From Coleofasciculus sp. FACHB-T130 (GTDB taxonomy: Bacteria; Cyanobacteriota; Cyanobacteriia; Cyanobacteriales; FACHB-T130): a stretch of 47,279 nucleotides of DNA. The position numbers and the translations under genes are program-made. Numbering within the stretch: position 1 is the first letter of the stretch; each line of letters opens with the position of its first letter. The DNA is taken from the NCBI RefSeq assembly GCF_014695375.1, contig NZ_JACJOG010000044.1, positions 1-47,279 on the forward strand, given 5' to 3'. Below, one piece after another: positions 8,014-18,112 of the stretch. A model generated the notes under the pieces. The model searched no databases. It saw nothing but the letters and a program-made list of their open reading frames with translations, and had not been told where the DNA came from.

Positions 8014-9825
8014 ATGCTCAGACGTTTAACCAGCCGCTCTCTGCTGACGGCAGCTATTTTTCTGGTTGTGACATCGCTTACCCTAATAATTGTCCTATTA
8101 ACTAAGCAGCCAGTTATGACATCTCAACCCCAGCTGCTAACCGATCCCTTTCTACAACTGCCGACCGAAACAAGCGTGCGAGTCGTGTGGTTTACTGAGT
8201 TTGCTGGTGAGCATCGTGTCGCCTACGGTGAGAATCTCGCTCGCAGTGTCGTCGCCAGTACCACCAAACTCAGCCGCACTCGTGAGGATAGTCAATCGCG
8301 GGTAGGAAATCAGACTCAAGACGGTCAGATTTACCAGCAGCCAACCAGCCGAGACATCTGGCGGCACGAAGCAGAGGTGACTGGCTTAACTCCTGGCAAG
8401 CGAGTTTCTTATCGCGTCACCAGTCTGCGGGAAGATGGTACGAGCGTTAGCAGTAAGGTATTCACGCTCGCCCCCAAACCCACACCGGGCACATCACTGA
8501 AAATTTTGCTGACTTCCGACCACCAGCTCAAGCCGATGACATCTGCCAATCTTCAGAAGGTCGTTGAGACAGTCGGGCAAGTAGACGCTGTCTTCTTTGT
8601 CGGTGACTTAGTCAACATTCCCGACCGTGCCTCCGAGTGGTTTGATGATAATCGGGGGGGTGCCTTCTTTCCTTGTCTCCAAGGTCGCAGCAACTACGAA
8701 CTTGAACATAACGGTGTCAAGACGGTTTATCGGGGTGGACAGATAATTCAAAACGCCCCCATGTTTGCAGCGATTGGCAATCATGAGGTGATGGGACGCT
8801 TCTCGATGGAAAGTAGCTTAAACGACCAGTTCGATGACTCCTATCCTCGTTGGGCTGCTCAGGAAATTTATGCACAAAAGGCAGAAGAAAAAAAGGCAGA
8901 GCAACTAAACCCCGGTGAGGACACGAAGCGCAATTTCGCGTCTCTTCAACAGTTAAAAGATAATTCTTTTAATACCGATACTTACGAAGAAATTTTTACT
9001 TTACCCGAAAGCAAGAAGGGTGGAAAAAAATATTATGCCGTCACATTTGGTGATGTGCGGTTGGTGGTACTTTACGCGACCAATGCGTGGCGTTACTGGG
9101 GATTGGAGGAGAAGACAAAGGGAAGATACCGCGAACGAGAAAAACACTTAAATAACCCGGAAAAGTGGGGATATGGGCAGCACATCTTTGAGCCAATTGC
9201 CAAGGGTAGCGAACAATACACCTGGCTCGAAAAAGAACTGAATAGCCCAGATTTTAAGAAAGCAAAGTATAAAGTCGTGATGTTTCATCACCCACCGCAT
9301 TCACTGGGCGATAACATTGTCCCTCCTTATACCGACCCAGTGCAGACGATCGACCGAGATGGGAATGGCAATATTAAATCGGTGCGTTACAAGTACCCTA
9401 GAGAAGCAGATTACATTATCCGAGATGTAGTACCACTGCTAGAAGCTGCTAATGTGCAGTTAGTATTTTATGGGCACTCGCACCTGTGGAATCGCTTTGT
9501 CAGTTCTAGCGGGATGCACTTTTTAGAAACCTCGAATGTCGGCAACTCCTATGGTGCGGCGTTGGGCGAAAAGAAGCGACCTGTACCAGAAGAGTATCAA
9601 GAGAATGATATCGTAACGGGCGATCCGAATGGGTTGGAAGCAGTGGTACCGACCATTGCGCCGCTGATAGGTGAAGATGGGAAGCCATTGTCGTATGTGG
9701 CAAGTAATGAGATGACGGCATTTAGTATCTTCAACACGGGTACGGGTATGGTGAGCAGTTACCGTTTTGATACGCGAAAACCGGACTCAGAAGTGGTAAA
9801 GTTTGATGAATTTAAGCTGAAATAG
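8014..9825 (+). CDS. Membrane-anchored metallophosphoesterase, purple-acid-phosphatase-like
   Basis: About 603 residues. The ATG at 8014 has GGAG at 8001-8004 and opens on a basic segment plus a hydrophobic signal anchor; a GTG at 7999 is a weaker alternative. A fibronectin-like N-terminal domain of purple acid phosphatases comes first (TSVRVVWFTEF, then ...VTGLTPGKRVSYRV). The catalytic domain follows: LLTSDHQ, FFVGDLVN, AIGNHE, VVMFHHPPH and FYGHSHLW give the metal-binding Asp/Asn/His set. A charged insertion of about 100 residues sits between GNHE and the HHPPH block. It is likely periplasmic and could release phosphate from esters, though no Pho box was identified upstream. Confidence 0.88.
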   Translation: MLRRLTSRSLLTAAIFLVVTSLTLIIVLLTKQPVMTSQPQLLTDPFLQLPTETSVRVVWFTEFAGEHRVAYGENLARSVVASTTKLSRTREDSQSRVGNQTQDGQIYQQPTSRDIWRHEAEVTGLTPGKRVSYRVTSLREDGTSVSSKVFTLAPKPTPGTSLKILLTSDHQLKPMTSANLQKVVETVGQVDAVFFVGDLVNIPDRASEWFDDNRGGAFFPCLQGRSNYELEHNGVKTVYRGGQIIQNAPMFAAIGNHEVMGRFSMESSLNDQFDDSYPRWAAQEIYAQKAEEKKAEQLNPGEDTKRNFASLQQLKDNSFNTDTYEEIFTLPESKKGGKKYYAVTFGDVRLVVLYATNAWRYWGLEEKTKGRYREREKHLNNPEKWGYGQHIFEPIAKGSEQYTWLEKELNSPDFKKAKYKVVMFHHPPHSLGDNIVPPYTDPVQTIDRDGNGNIKSVRYKYPREADYIIRDVVPLLEAANVQLVFYGHSHLWNRFVSSSGMHFLETSNVGNSYGAALGEKKRPVPEEYQENDIVTGDPNGLEAVVPTIAPLIGEDGKPLSYVASNEMTAFSIFNTGTGMVSSYRFDTRKPDSEVVKFDEFKLK

Positions 9826-10001
9826 AGGAAATTTACCCGGCAAGTTATCGAGTAGGCAATGAGCGCGATCGCTCAATCATTCTAAAAAGTTGTTACCCCA
9901 CCATTTTGCAAGCATAAATTGCCTAAAATTAGGTAAAGCAATCCCCTTTACAGTTACTTTTATAAGAATCCGATATGAGTTTTGAGATACCAGTGGTTTA
10001 T

Positions 10002-10031
10002 ATCCCCGGTTTCTCGCTCGAAATCGGGGAT
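10002..10031. terminator. 12-bp stem-loop between convergent genes
   Basis: ATCCCCGGTTTC pairs with GAAATCGGGGAT (one G-T pair) around a 6-base loop. It lies between the metallophosphoesterase gene and the end of the cyanobacteriochrome gene, so it could serve either as a terminator. The CCCCG core resembles the hairpin at 187-213. The rest of 9826-10066 shows no gene. Confidence 0.55.
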
Positions 10032-10066
10032 TTCGCCTTCACGAATCATTGAAGAAATAGCACAAC

Positions 10067-10609
10067 TTAGCTATCTCGGATTGAAGGAGCCGTTGCCAAA
10101 GTTTCTGCTGCTTTTTGCATTGCTTCAAGATCCGATGATGTCCAGGTACGAGCATCCTGACAATTATGAGCAACTAGCAATCCCCACAACCGAACAGAAT
10201 TGAGAATTGGCACCACTAAATTAGCGCGTACCTTCATCGTGCGGAGAAAATCGCGGTGGCAAGGGTTAATCGGTTCTAATTCAATATCTGCGAGCGCTCG
10301 TATCCTTCCTGCTTGGTACAAGGCAGCATATTCATCATTAAAACAATCATCGGGGCCTGTTGAGCCGAAGATCGAGTATTCTCTAGACCTCAAGGACTCA
10401 AACGTAACCTGCCCTTTCCATTGGCGATAAAAGTAATATAAAACGACGCGATCGACTTGAAGCAAATCTCTTAGCTCGTCGGTCGTCTTTTGAACTAAAA
10501 CATCTCGCTCGATACTATTGGCAAGACGGTTAGCAAATGCTCGCAAACCCGGATCGCTATCTTGTATAGCAGGACTAGAGTCAGAATCTCTGTTAAAGTT
10601 ACTTTGCAC
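10067..10609 (-). CDS. Stand-alone cyanobacteriochrome GAF protein, DXCF type
   Basis: A 180-residue protein that is essentially one GAF domain. It carries both cysteines of dual-Cys cyanobacteriochromes: the DXCF motif as D87-D88-C89-F90 and the canonical bilin-binding pair C117-H118, followed by VRANLVVPI. The 28-residue spacing between the two cysteines equals that of known DXCF proteins such as TePixJ (established knowledge). It should therefore bind phycocyanobilin or phycoviolobilin and sense violet/blue to green light, but the colour cannot be read from sequence. There is no output domain, so it must signal through a partner. The start is GTG at 10609 with no clear ribosome-binding site. 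The ethylene-type sensor kinase gene ends 159 bp upstream on the same strand. Confidence 0.85.
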   Translation of the reverse strand: MQSNFNRDSDSSPAIQDSDPGLRAFANRLANSIERDVLVQKTTDELRDLLQVDRVVLYYFYRQWKGQVTFESLRSREYSIFGSTGPDDCFNDEYAALYQAGRIRALADIELEPINPCHRDFLRTMKVRANLVVPILNSVRLWGLLVAHNCQDARTWTSSDLEAMQKAAETLATAPSIRDS

Positions 10610-10768
10610 GGGAAGACAAATGCGACTGAGTTATGACAATTGAATGTTTTTTATCATAACGCTATAGTCCAAATAGCATCCACTCTAAAAGCTAAGAGAT
10701 TGATGCAAACAGCGATCGCTCTTATTTTTTGGGGGTGTGCAATGTCCTATACAGCAGAAATTCACATT

Positions 10769-13700
10769 TTATACTTCTTGATTCACCAGTAATTGACTTT
10801 TTTGTTGCTCAATTGGAATCTCAATTAAGAACTCTGCACCCTGTCCCGGTGCTGAAGTACATTTCAGTTGACCGTTATGCTTATCTACAATTTGGTAGCT
10901 AATTGACATCCCCAAACCTGTCCCAGAACCGACCGGCTTAGTTGTAAAAAACGGATCGAATAACCGACTGCTGACTTCCTCCGTCATTCCTGGGCCATTG
11001 TCAGCAATCTGAATCCTGACTTGATTGGGTTGCACCGTAGAAGTCCGAATCCAAATTGTTGGAGATTCTTCGGGGTTCATCGCTGATGGTTTATTGCCGC
11101 GAACGGCGAACGGCGAGCAATGAACTGCTTCGAGGGCATCAATCGCATTCGTCAAAATATTCATAAATACTTGATTAATCTGTCCCGCATAGCATTCAAC
11201 TTTGGGTAGGTTGCCATATTCTTTGACGATCTGAATACCCGAACGATCCGGTTTGGCTTTCAGACGATTTTGCAGGATCAGCAGCGTGCTATCGATGCCT
11301 TCATGAATATCGACAGTCTTCATCTCTGCCTCATCAAGACGAGAGAAGTTTCGTAAACTCAGGACTATTTCGCGGATGCGGTCAGCTCCTACCTTCATAG
11401 AAGATAGGATTTTAGGCAGGTCTTCGAGTAGGAAAACCAGGTCGATTTCTTCCGCCTGAGCTTGAATGGCGGCGGGTGGCTGGGGATAGTGTTCCTGGTA
11501 GAGCTGAAGCAGGCGTAGTAAATCGAGAGCGTATGCATTAGCGTAAGAGAGATTGCCGGAGATGAAGTTAACGGGATTGTTAATTTCGTGAGCAACCCCT
11601 GCAACCAACTGCCCTAAAGAGGACATTTTTTCACTTTGAATCAGTTGAGCTTGAGTTTGCTTCAGTTCGCGCAAGGCGTGTTCAAGCTGAGCGGCTTTAG
11701 TTTGGGCAGTGCTGGCAGCATCGAGCTGCTGGTTGTAAAGTTCGGCTTGGTTAATCGCGATCGCTAGCTGGTTGACAACCGCCGAGAGTAATTCCACCTC
11801 GCTGTCCGTCCAAGGTTGCACTTGGTTCCGGCGATGACAAGCCAAGGCACCCAGTTCGCCACTCGGTGTCTGTATTGGCAGCGCCAGCGCTGACCGAGTG
11901 CCTGCAACGAGTAATGTTTGCGGAATGACTGGATCGTCCGGAGTTTGCACTTCATCCAGGCGGAACATTTCTAAATTCAGCATTTTTTCCTCAAACTTTG
12001 GAAAAAATCCCACCGGATAGAAGCCAAGCCAGTTCGCTTCGGTGGAAGTTCTCGCTTCCTTAACAACCTCCCATCCGGGGGGTGAGGAATGGGGGCGATA
12101 CCAAGCGAAGGTGCATGACTCAATCCCCATCCGCCTTTGGATCGCCCCTACGGCGGTTTCTAGAATCGTATCTAGATCGAGGGTGTTCCGGATCTGGTTA
12201 GCTAGACGGTTGAGTAGTTCTTCCTGCTGAGCGAGTTGTCTGAATCGAGTTTCCGATAGTTGCAGAGCGACTTCAGCCTGTTTGCGTTCGGTGATGTCGG
12301 TGGAAATGCCGCAAACTGCATAAGGCATACCATTGTCGTCGTAAAGCGGAAACTTCATCGAAATGTAGGTGTGTAAGCCGTCGTCTTGAGGAATCACTTC
12401 CTCACTTTCTAAAGGAATCCCTGCCGCAAGTACCTTTTGATCGTTGGTTTGCAATGCCTCAGCGACCTCATAAGGTAAGTACTCGAACTCGGTCTTCCCT
12501 TTGACTGCCTCTGCATCCACGTTGAGCAAGTTGGCACACTTGCGGTTCATCAAAATATTACGACCTTGAATATCCTTGACGTAGATAGCGGCTGGAGAGT
12601 AAGCCAGAATTGCTTGAAGCTGCTGTTCGCTCTCCCTCAGAGCGGCTTCAGCCTGTTTGTCACTTGTGATGTTCCTCGCAGTGCCCGTGGTGCCGAGGAT
12701 GTTTCCGGCGTCGTCCTTAGATGCGATCGCGTTGAAGCTCATCTGAATTGGCGTTCCATCTTTACGCAGATGCACCGTTTCGTATTGGAAATACGGCTCA
12801 CCCTCCAGCAGGCGCAGATGTATCTGCCAGTTCTGCTCCACTTGTTCCGGTGGCTGGAAATCGGTGAACAAACGCCCGATCATTTCTTGGGGATCGTATC
12901 CATGCATTTGTTTGACCGCAGAGTTGACAAATGTAAATCGCCCCTGTCTATCCACCGACCAAATCAAATCCTGGGAAGTCTCGACCAAATGGCGGTATCT
13001 TTGCTCACTCGCCTTCAGCGCCGCCTCTGCCTCTTCCCGGTTGGCAATTTCGCTTTGCAATTGCCCAATGGCAGCTCTTAATTCGCAGGTACGCTCCTCA
13101 ACGCGGATTTCTAGTTCTTCTTTGGCTTTCTTGAGTGCTTCCTCTGCTTGTTTGCGCTGGGTGATTTCCCGCGCTACGCCAACTAAACCGATAACCTTTC
13201 CTTTAGGGTCGCGGTAGACGCTTTTTGTGGAAAGAAATGTCCGGGTAATCCCTGTGGTGAGTATCGTTTCCTCGACAACTTGAGTCACGCCCGTCGTCAT
13301 GATTTGGCGGTCAGTCTCCATGACTGGATGTGCCAACTCTAGAGGCAGTAACTCGGTATCATCCTTGCCGATAATTTTCCCTTCCGGTCTGCCAAAAACA
13401 GCGGCACCCGCCGAGTTGATCATCAAATAGCGACCCTGAAGATCCTTCACATAAATAGCATCCGGGGTGCCTTCAATCACCGCACACACAAGGCTGTAGC
13501 TGAATTCTAGTTCTTCTTTGGCTTTTTTCGCAGTTTCCTCGGCTCGCTGGCGTTGGGTGATGTCCGTGTGCGATCCCGCCATCCGAATCGCTTTGCCATT
13601 GTCATCTCGCAGCGCTGCTCCCCGCGCTAAAATCCACCGATAGGAGCCATCTTTGTGCTGCAAGCGATGCTGTAATTCGTAATTAGAAGCTTGGCTATTC

Positions 13701-14749
13701 ATGAGATAACCTTGGACGATCGCGATCGCGCGATCGCGGTCATCGGGATGCAATCGTTTTTCCCACTCTTCAATCTGATTGGGCAACTCATGCTCTTCAT
13801 AGCCCAGCATCTTCTTCCATTGAGGTGAAAAATAGGTCTCGTTGGTTGCTATATCCCAATCCCATAATCCATCTTTAGAACCTTGAACTGCTAAATCAAA
13901 CCGTTCTCGGCTCTTACGTAACTCTTCTTCAGCAGCTTTCCGTTCGGTAATATCTTCAAAAGTGCAAAGGATGCCGACCACGTTTTCTTCACCATCATGG
14001 AGTGGAACTTTGTTACTGTCTATCCAAGACGGTTTACCATCCGCCTTGAGCGTTGATTCAATGCTGTGATATTCTGGCGTGTTTGTTTCCATAATTCGCC
14101 GTTCGCTATCCCGCAATAAGCCCGTTTTTTCTGTGAACAACAAATCGTAGTCGGTTTTTCCAACAATATTTTCTGGCTTGCCAACCCCTACTAATTGGGC
14201 AAAGTTCTGATTACACCCTAAATAAACTAAATTCTTGTCTTTCCAAAAGATGAATTGGGGAATATTATCCATCACCAATTGCAGCATTTGTTGCGACTTC
14301 CGCAGTTGTTCTTCAACGCAATAGCGCTCAATAATTTCGTTTTCTAGATTGCGATTTGCTGCCTCCAATTGAGCTGGGCTGGGTAACGCGAGGGCTTTGG
14401 GAATTAGTGGGACTAAGCTGGCTGCTGTATAAACTGATATTCCAGCCGTTAGCGCTTTGATGAAACCAGCTATCCAATAAATCGGATGCCAAAGCGTCCA
14501 CACTTCTATGAGATGAGTGGTCCCACAGGAAATAATAAAGGTTCCAAATAATAGAAATATCCCAGCATAGGGTAAATCTTTTCGCTTGTTGACGAAGTAA
14601 AAAAGCGTGATAGGAATAGAGTAATAGGCAAGAGCGATTAGCATATCTGATATGATATGCAGCCCTACTAGCTCTGGTTGCCACAAGTAACAATGTCCAT
14701 GTGGAATAAAAGAGTTTGAACCCAAAAAAGTCTGCAAAAATTGCAGCAT
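10769..14749 (-). CDS. Ethylene-receptor-like multi-PAS sensor histidine kinase
   Basis: A 1326-residue membrane kinase. Residues 20-125 hold three membrane spans matching the ETR1 ethylene-binding domain: D35, Y42, I45, P46, I72, C75 and H79 align with ETR1 D25, Y32, I35, P36, I62, C65 and H69, including the Cu(I)-binding CGTTH. Five PAS/PAC units follow (about 150-860), each ending in an ITxRKxAE-type linker. Next come a GAF domain without bilin cysteines, a coiled coil, and the kinase core: H-box GVAHEINNP (H1054), N-box [11 protein letters not shown]1 DNGPGM, F-box [10 protein letters not shown]2 GTGLGM. There is no receiver domain and no response regulator nearby, so its target is elsewhere. 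The downstream cyanobacteriochrome is a candidate partner. A short GAACGGC tandem lies between N and G1. Confidence 0.93.
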   Translation of the reverse strand: MLQFLQTFLGSNSFIPHGHCYLWQPELVGLHIISDMLIALAYYSIPITLFYFVNKRKDLPYAGIFLLFGTFIISCGTTHLIEVWTLWHPIYWIAGFIKALTAGISVYTAASLVPLIPKALALPSPAQLEAANRNLENEIIERYCVEEQLRKSQQMLQLVMDNIPQFIFWKDKNLVYLGCNQNFAQLVGVGKPENIVGKTDYDLLFTEKTGLLRDSERRIMETNTPEYHSIESTLKADGKPSWIDSNKVPLHDGEENVVGILCTFEDITERKAAEEELRKSRERFDLAVQGSKDGLWDWDIATNETYFSPQWKKMLGYEEHELPNQIEEWEKRLHPDDRDRAIAIVQGYLMNSQASNYELQHRLQHKDGSYRWILARGAALRDDNGKAIRMAGSHTDITQRQRAEETAKKAKEELEFSYSLVCAVIEGTPDAIYVKDLQGRYLMINSAGAAVFGRPEGKIIGKDDTELLPLELAHPVMETDRQIMTTGVTQVVEETILTTGITRTFLSTKSVYRDPKGKVIGLVGVAREITQRKQAEEALKKAKEELEIRVEERTCELRAAIGQLQSEIANREEAEAALKASEQRYRHLVETSQDLIWSVDRQGRFTFVNSAVKQMHGYDPQEMIGRLFTDFQPPEQVEQNWQIHLRLLEGEPYFQYETVHLRKDGTPIQMSFNAIASKDDAGNILGTTGTARNITSDKQAEAALRESEQQLQAILAYSPAAIYVKDIQGRNILMNRKCANLLNVDAEAVKGKTEFEYLPYEVAEALQTNDQKVLAAGIPLESEEVIPQDDGLHTYISMKFPLYDDNGMPYAVCGISTDITERKQAEVALQLSETRFRQLAQQEELLNRLANQIRNTLDLDTILETAVGAIQRRMGIESCTFAWYRPHSSPPGWEVVKEARTSTEANWLGFYPVGFFPKFEEKMLNLEMFRLDEVQTPDDPVIPQTLLVAGTRSALALPIQTPSGELGALACHRRNQVQPWTDSEVELLSAVVNQLAIAINQAELYNQQLDAASTAQTKAAQLEHALRELKQTQAQLIQSEKMSSLGQLVAGVAHEINNPVNFISGNLSYANAYALDLLRLLQLYQEHYPQPPAAIQAQAEEIDLVFLLEDLPKILSSMKVGADRIREIVLSLRNFSRLDEAEMKTVDIHEGIDSTLLILQNRLKAKPDRSGIQIVKEYGNLPKVECYAGQINQVFMNILTNAIDALEAVHCSPFAVRGNKPSAMNPEESPTIWIRTSTVQPNQVRIQIADNGPGMTEEVSSRLFDPFFTTKPVGSGTGLGMSISYQIVDKHNGQLKCTSAPGQGAEFLIEIPIEQQKSQLLVNQEV

Positions 14750-15434
14750 ATAGCTCCTACTACGTGTTCTTAATTTTTGCTCAACTTTGTAAATTTGTAG
14801 AGTATAAAAACATACAATTAACCTTTACATTTTTTCTCAACGAGAGAAGCTGAGAAGCCAAAATTCTAGAAAATTATGTTTAGTAATTAAAATTTTTAAT
14901 CCCAGCCCATAGCCACGACAACTGTAATTTTTCTAGAAAACATACTCAATTCGCATAGCGATCGCCGTAATATTACGTATGCCAACTGGAAATGAATATC
15001 AATGTTTAACGATTGATAGGTTTTTCTACGCAATTGTTGTGTTAAAAAAGGTCTCTGGCGTCAATGTAGAAAATTAATAAATTAAACGAGAGTTCATTTG
15101 TCAAGAGAGCGATCGCTGAAAATTAGCTAGAAAATTACCGACAAAATGCTCAATCGGAGTCGCTGCGGCGCTAAAACACTCAAAGCTGGGCTTTCTTGCT
15201 ATAAAAAGAAGAATCACCTTCCGATAATCATTCTTAGAATGCGGCTAGGAAGGATAATGATTTTAAATTCGAGAGCGATCGCTATGGCTGGAACGCAGTG
15301 AGTAGCAACCGTTCGGCACACTGGGGTAGATTGTAAAGCTATATTGCAACTCTTGTAAAAAGATTTAGAAATCTGCCAAGCCCGTGTCAGAACCTTAACC
15401 TAGAACTTTAAAGGAATGTTGCAAGGGAAACGTC
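14750..15434. other. 685-bp intergenic region between divergent genes
   Basis: This AT-rich stretch lies between the divergent ethylene-type kinase and the small membrane protein gene. It contains three HIP1 octamers. I saw no convincing gene, tRNA or strong terminator. It presumably carries both promoters, but I could not pick clear -35/-10 pairs. Its size leaves room for an undetected small RNA. Confidence 0.5.
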
Positions 15435-15746
15435 ATGGATAAAATGCAAAAGTATCGCTTCGTCTGTACTCTCTCCTTTGGCGATATCTATGGGCAAATC
15501 ATCGTTTGGCTGATTGTCATCTTCATTAGTCTCGCCTCTGCACTAGCGCTGTGGAGTACCACTCGGCAAATTTACGCCCTAATGACTGTTGGACTCATCC
15601 TCGTGCTGTCTCTGCCGTTCTTGCTCTTTGCCTTCGTGACTACGTTGTTTAACCACATTGAGGTTTCTGCAATGGATATCCAGGACACCACTGAGACCGT
15701 TGGTGGCAGTTTACCCAACCAAAACCCTGCCCAAGTAACCAGTTGA
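15435..15746 (+). CDS. Small two-span membrane protein, unknown function
   Basis: A 103-residue protein with two hydrophobic helices at about residues 20-42 and 48-72, and a polar, Thr/Gln-rich C-terminal tail. The start ATG has AAGGGAAA a few bases upstream. I do not recognise the family. It is followed by a heptamer repeat and a terminator-like hairpin, then by sdhA on the same strand, so it is probably a separate transcription unit. Confidence 0.7.
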   Translation: MDKMQKYRFVCTLSFGDIYGQIIVWLIVIFISLASALALWSTTRQIYALMTVGLILVLSLPFLLFAFVTTLFNHIEVSAMDIQDTTETVGGSLPNQNPAQVTS

Positions 15747-15790
15747 AGAGCCATCAGTCTTTGGTCAACACTGAGAACTGAGGGCTAAGG

Positions 15791-15850
15791 ACTGAGGACT
15801 GAGGACTGAGGACTGAGGACTGAGGACTGAGGACTGAGGACTGAGGACTG
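15791..15850 (+). repeat. Heptamer tandem repeat, ACTGAGG x 8.5
   Basis: Eight perfect copies of ACTGAGG plus ACTG, preceded by degenerate copies from about 15769. Short tandemly repeated heptamers of this kind are typical of filamentous cyanobacterial genomes and vary in copy number between strains. They sit between the stop at 15746 and the hairpin at 15880. Confidence 0.93.
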
Positions 15851-15879
15851 GTATTAGGACTAAAAAGAAATTTATGAAG

Positions 15880-15910
15880 AACTTCCCCGCTTTGTGGTGG
15901 GGAAGTTTTT
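15880..15910 (+). terminator. Intrinsic terminator upstream of sdhA
   Basis: AACTTCCCC (15880-15888) pairs exactly with GGGGAAGTT (15899-15907), and the T-run GTTTTTATTT follows. It lies inside the 28-codon N-terminal extension obtained if sdhA were started at 15874, which argues for the later start. It most likely terminates the 15435-15746 gene, or acts as an attenuator for sdhA. Confidence 0.7.
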
Positions 15911-15957
15911 ATTTGCGTCAGCATGGATGTAAGAATTCCAAAGAGCGGATCTTAAAG

Positions 15958-17685
15958 ATGCTTGAACACGATGTCGTGATTGTGGGAGGTGGATTAGCGG
16001 GGTGTCGCGCCGCCTTAGAGATTGCCCGCACAGAACCCAGCTTAGATGTGGCGCTGATTGCCAAAACTCACCCAATTCGTTCCCATTCGGTCGCCGCGCA
16101 GGGGGGTATGGCGGCAACGCTGAAGAATGTAGACCCTGAAGACACTTGGAAAGACCACGCTTTTGACACCGTAAAGGGATCTGACTACCTGGCGGATCAG
16201 GATGCGGTGGAAATCCTCACCCGCGAGGCTCCAGACACGATCATCGACCTGGAACACATGGGAGTATTGTTTTCCCGATTGCCGGATGGTCGGATTGCCC
16301 AGCGAGCTTTTGGGGGACATTCTCACCGGCGCACTTGCTATGCAGCGGATAAGACGGGTCACGCGATTCTGCACGAACTGGTGAATAATCTCCGGCGTCA
16401 CGGCGTCCGCATCTACGATGAGTGGTACGTGATGCAGCTGATTCTGGAAGACGCCCAGGCGAAGGGTGTGGTGATGTACCAGATTCTGGACGGGCGAATT
16501 GAGGTTGTACGGGCGAAGGCGGTGATGTTCGCCACGGGCGGCTATGGCAGGGTATTTAACACCACCTCGAATGACTACGCCTCGACGGGGGATGGGTTGG
16601 CGATGTCTGCCCTCGCCGGGGTGCCGTTGGAAGATATGGAGTTTGTGCAGTTTCACCCGACGGGCTTGTATCCGGTGGGGGTGCTGATTTCGGAAGCTGT
16701 GCGGGGTGAAGGCGCGTATTTGATCAACGCTGAGGGCGATCGCTTTATGGCGACTTATGCCCCCAGTCGCATGGAACTCGCTCCCCGCGATATTACTTCA
16801 CGAGCGATCGCGCGAGAAATTCGTGCGGGAAGGGGCGTTCATCCCGATGGCAGCGCCGGTGGCCCGTTTGTCTATCTCGACTTGCGCCACATGGGGCGAG
16901 AAAAAATTATGAGTCGGGTTCCCTTTGCTTGGGAAGAAGCTCACCGATTACTCAGCATCGATGCCGTAGATCAACCGATGCCCGTGCGCCCTACGGCTCA
17001 CTATTCAATGGGCGGTATCCCCGTCAATACCAGCGGTCAGGTGAAAAGTGGCCCAGATGGTTTAATTGACGCTTTCTTTGCCGCTGGAGAAGCTGCTTGT
17101 GTCTCGGTTCACGGGGCAAATCGATTGGGCAGTAATTCCCTGTTGGAGTGTGTGGTTTATGGCAGAAAAACGGGGGCAACGATCGCGCAATTTGTCCAAA
17201 ACCGCAAGTTGCCCGAACTGGATGAGCAACCCTATCTGCTAGAAGCTCACTGCAAAATCCAAGCGCAACTAGAACAATCGGGTCAATACCGGATTAACCA
17301 AGTGCGTCAAGCCTTCCAAGACTGCATGACTGAGTATTGTGGTGTCTTCCGCAGCGAGGAATTGATGCGCGAAGGTTTGAACAAGCTGCAACAGATTCAG
17401 CAGCAATCCCAGGATATTTACCTGGATGACAAGGGTAAACTCTGGAACACTGAAGTCATCGAGGCGCTGGAACTCCGCAGTTTGATTATTGTCGGACAAA
17501 TGATTCTGACATCGGCGCTCAACCGTCAAGAAAGTCGAGGCGCTCATTACCGCGAAGATTATCCTGAGCGTGACGATGAGAATTTCCTCAAGCACACGAT
17601 GGCTTTCTATTCTCCAGCCGGGATCGATTTGCGCGATCGCCCGGTAAACATTACTATGTTTGAGCCAAAGGAACGGAAGTATTAA
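15958..17685 (+). CDS. sdhA: Succinate dehydrogenase / fumarate reductase flavoprotein subunit
   Basis: A 575-residue flavoprotein that oxidises succinate to fumarate and feeds the quinone pool of the cyanobacterial respiratory/thylakoid chain. The Rossmann motif GGGLAGCRAALE begins at residue 10, the segment RSHSVAAQGG carries the histidine (H43) that binds FAD covalently, HPTG is near 233, and HGANRLGSNSLLE starts near 385. An in-frame ATG at 15874 would add 28 unrelated residues encoded across a terminator hairpin, so the ATG at 15958 (MLEHDVVIVGGG) is the better start. The iron-sulfur subunit gene is not adjacent, as is common in cyanobacteria. Confidence 0.95.
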   Translation: MLEHDVVIVGGGLAGCRAALEIARTEPSLDVALIAKTHPIRSHSVAAQGGMAATLKNVDPEDTWKDHAFDTVKGSDYLADQDAVEILTREAPDTIIDLEHMGVLFSRLPDGRIAQRAFGGHSHRRTCYAADKTGHAILHELVNNLRRHGVRIYDEWYVMQLILEDAQAKGVVMYQILDGRIEVVRAKAVMFATGGYGRVFNTTSNDYASTGDGLAMSALAGVPLEDMEFVQFHPTGLYPVGVLISEAVRGEGAYLINAEGDRFMATYAPSRMELAPRDITSRAIAREIRAGRGVHPDGSAGGPFVYLDLRHMGREKIMSRVPFAWEEAHRLLSIDAVDQPMPVRPTAHYSMGGIPVNTSGQVKSGPDGLIDAFFAAGEAACVSVHGANRLGSNSLLECVVYGRKTGATIAQFVQNRKLPELDEQPYLLEAHCKIQAQLEQSGQYRINQVRQAFQDCMTEYCGVFRSEELMREGLNKLQQIQQQSQDIYLDDKGKLWNTEVIEALELRSLIIVGQMILTSALNRQESRGAHYREDYPERDDENFLKHTMAFYSPAGIDLRDRPVNITMFEPKERKY

Positions 17686-17691
17686 GTGATT

Positions 17692-17734
17692 AGGTGGAAA
17701 GTTTGCAAGTTCATAACCTGCCGACTTTCCACCT
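17692..17734 (+). terminator. Long stem-loop after sdhA
   Basis: AGGTGGAAAGT (17692-17702) pairs perfectly with ACTTTCCACCT (17724-17734) across a 21-base loop, starting 6 bases after the sdhA stop. No U-run follows, so it may stabilise the 3' end or act as a weak terminator. Confidence 0.5.
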
Positions 17735-17860
17735 GCCCACAGGCGTGCTGGCTGCGAATGGGGGATATATTGCGATCGCCTGTCATGACACTCCCCAAAT
17801 AAATTTATGTAGATTTATTAATTTCTTCTACCCACAGTTAGATGTATAATTACTTAACAA

Positions 17861-18105
17861 TGAAGGGGAGTAGCTGCTAGCGAAGAATGATGCTAGCCCA
17901 TCTGAATCAACATACTGGCGATGAGCCTGGTTCAGGTGACAAGCGAAAGAAACTAAAAATAAGCGCCTAGTCGCTGAACTAATAGTTTCAAACCTTGGGA
18001 GCGAGACCTTCACCGAGTTCACATCAGATGTGAGCTGCTGGTGAAGTCCCATGTACCCTCCAGAAAGCTCACTCAGATGCGATAGGTAGAACATTCTGAG
18101 GAGCT
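17861..18105 (+). ncRNA. yybP-ykoY manganese riboswitch with SD-sequestering hairpin
   Basis: The leader of the Mn exporter gene carries the conserved yybP-ykoY blocks: GGGGAGTAGC at 17865, CATACTGGC, and GCGAGACCTTCACC at 18001. P1 is formed by TGAAGG (17861-17866) and CCTTCA (18007-18012). The same 3' strand can instead pair as CTTCACC (18008-18014) with GGTGAAG (18040-18046), so the two folds exclude each other. Further down, AGCTC-A-CTCAG (18066-18076) pairs with CTGAG-GAGCT (18096-18105) and buries the GAGGAG ribosome site (18098-18103). Known members bind Mn2+ and switch exporter genes on. This platform looks translational, because I see no U-run. Confidence 0.85.
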
Positions 18106-18112
18106 TGAGAGG

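Noticed and set aside
12566-13081. 171-codon plus-strand frame
   Set aside because: It is inside the multi-PAS kinase gene on the other strand; no recognisable protein features.
16042-16656. 204-codon minus-strand frame
   Set aside because: It is the opposite strand of sdhA, which has full family motifs; the frame is His/Arg-rich and has no motifs.
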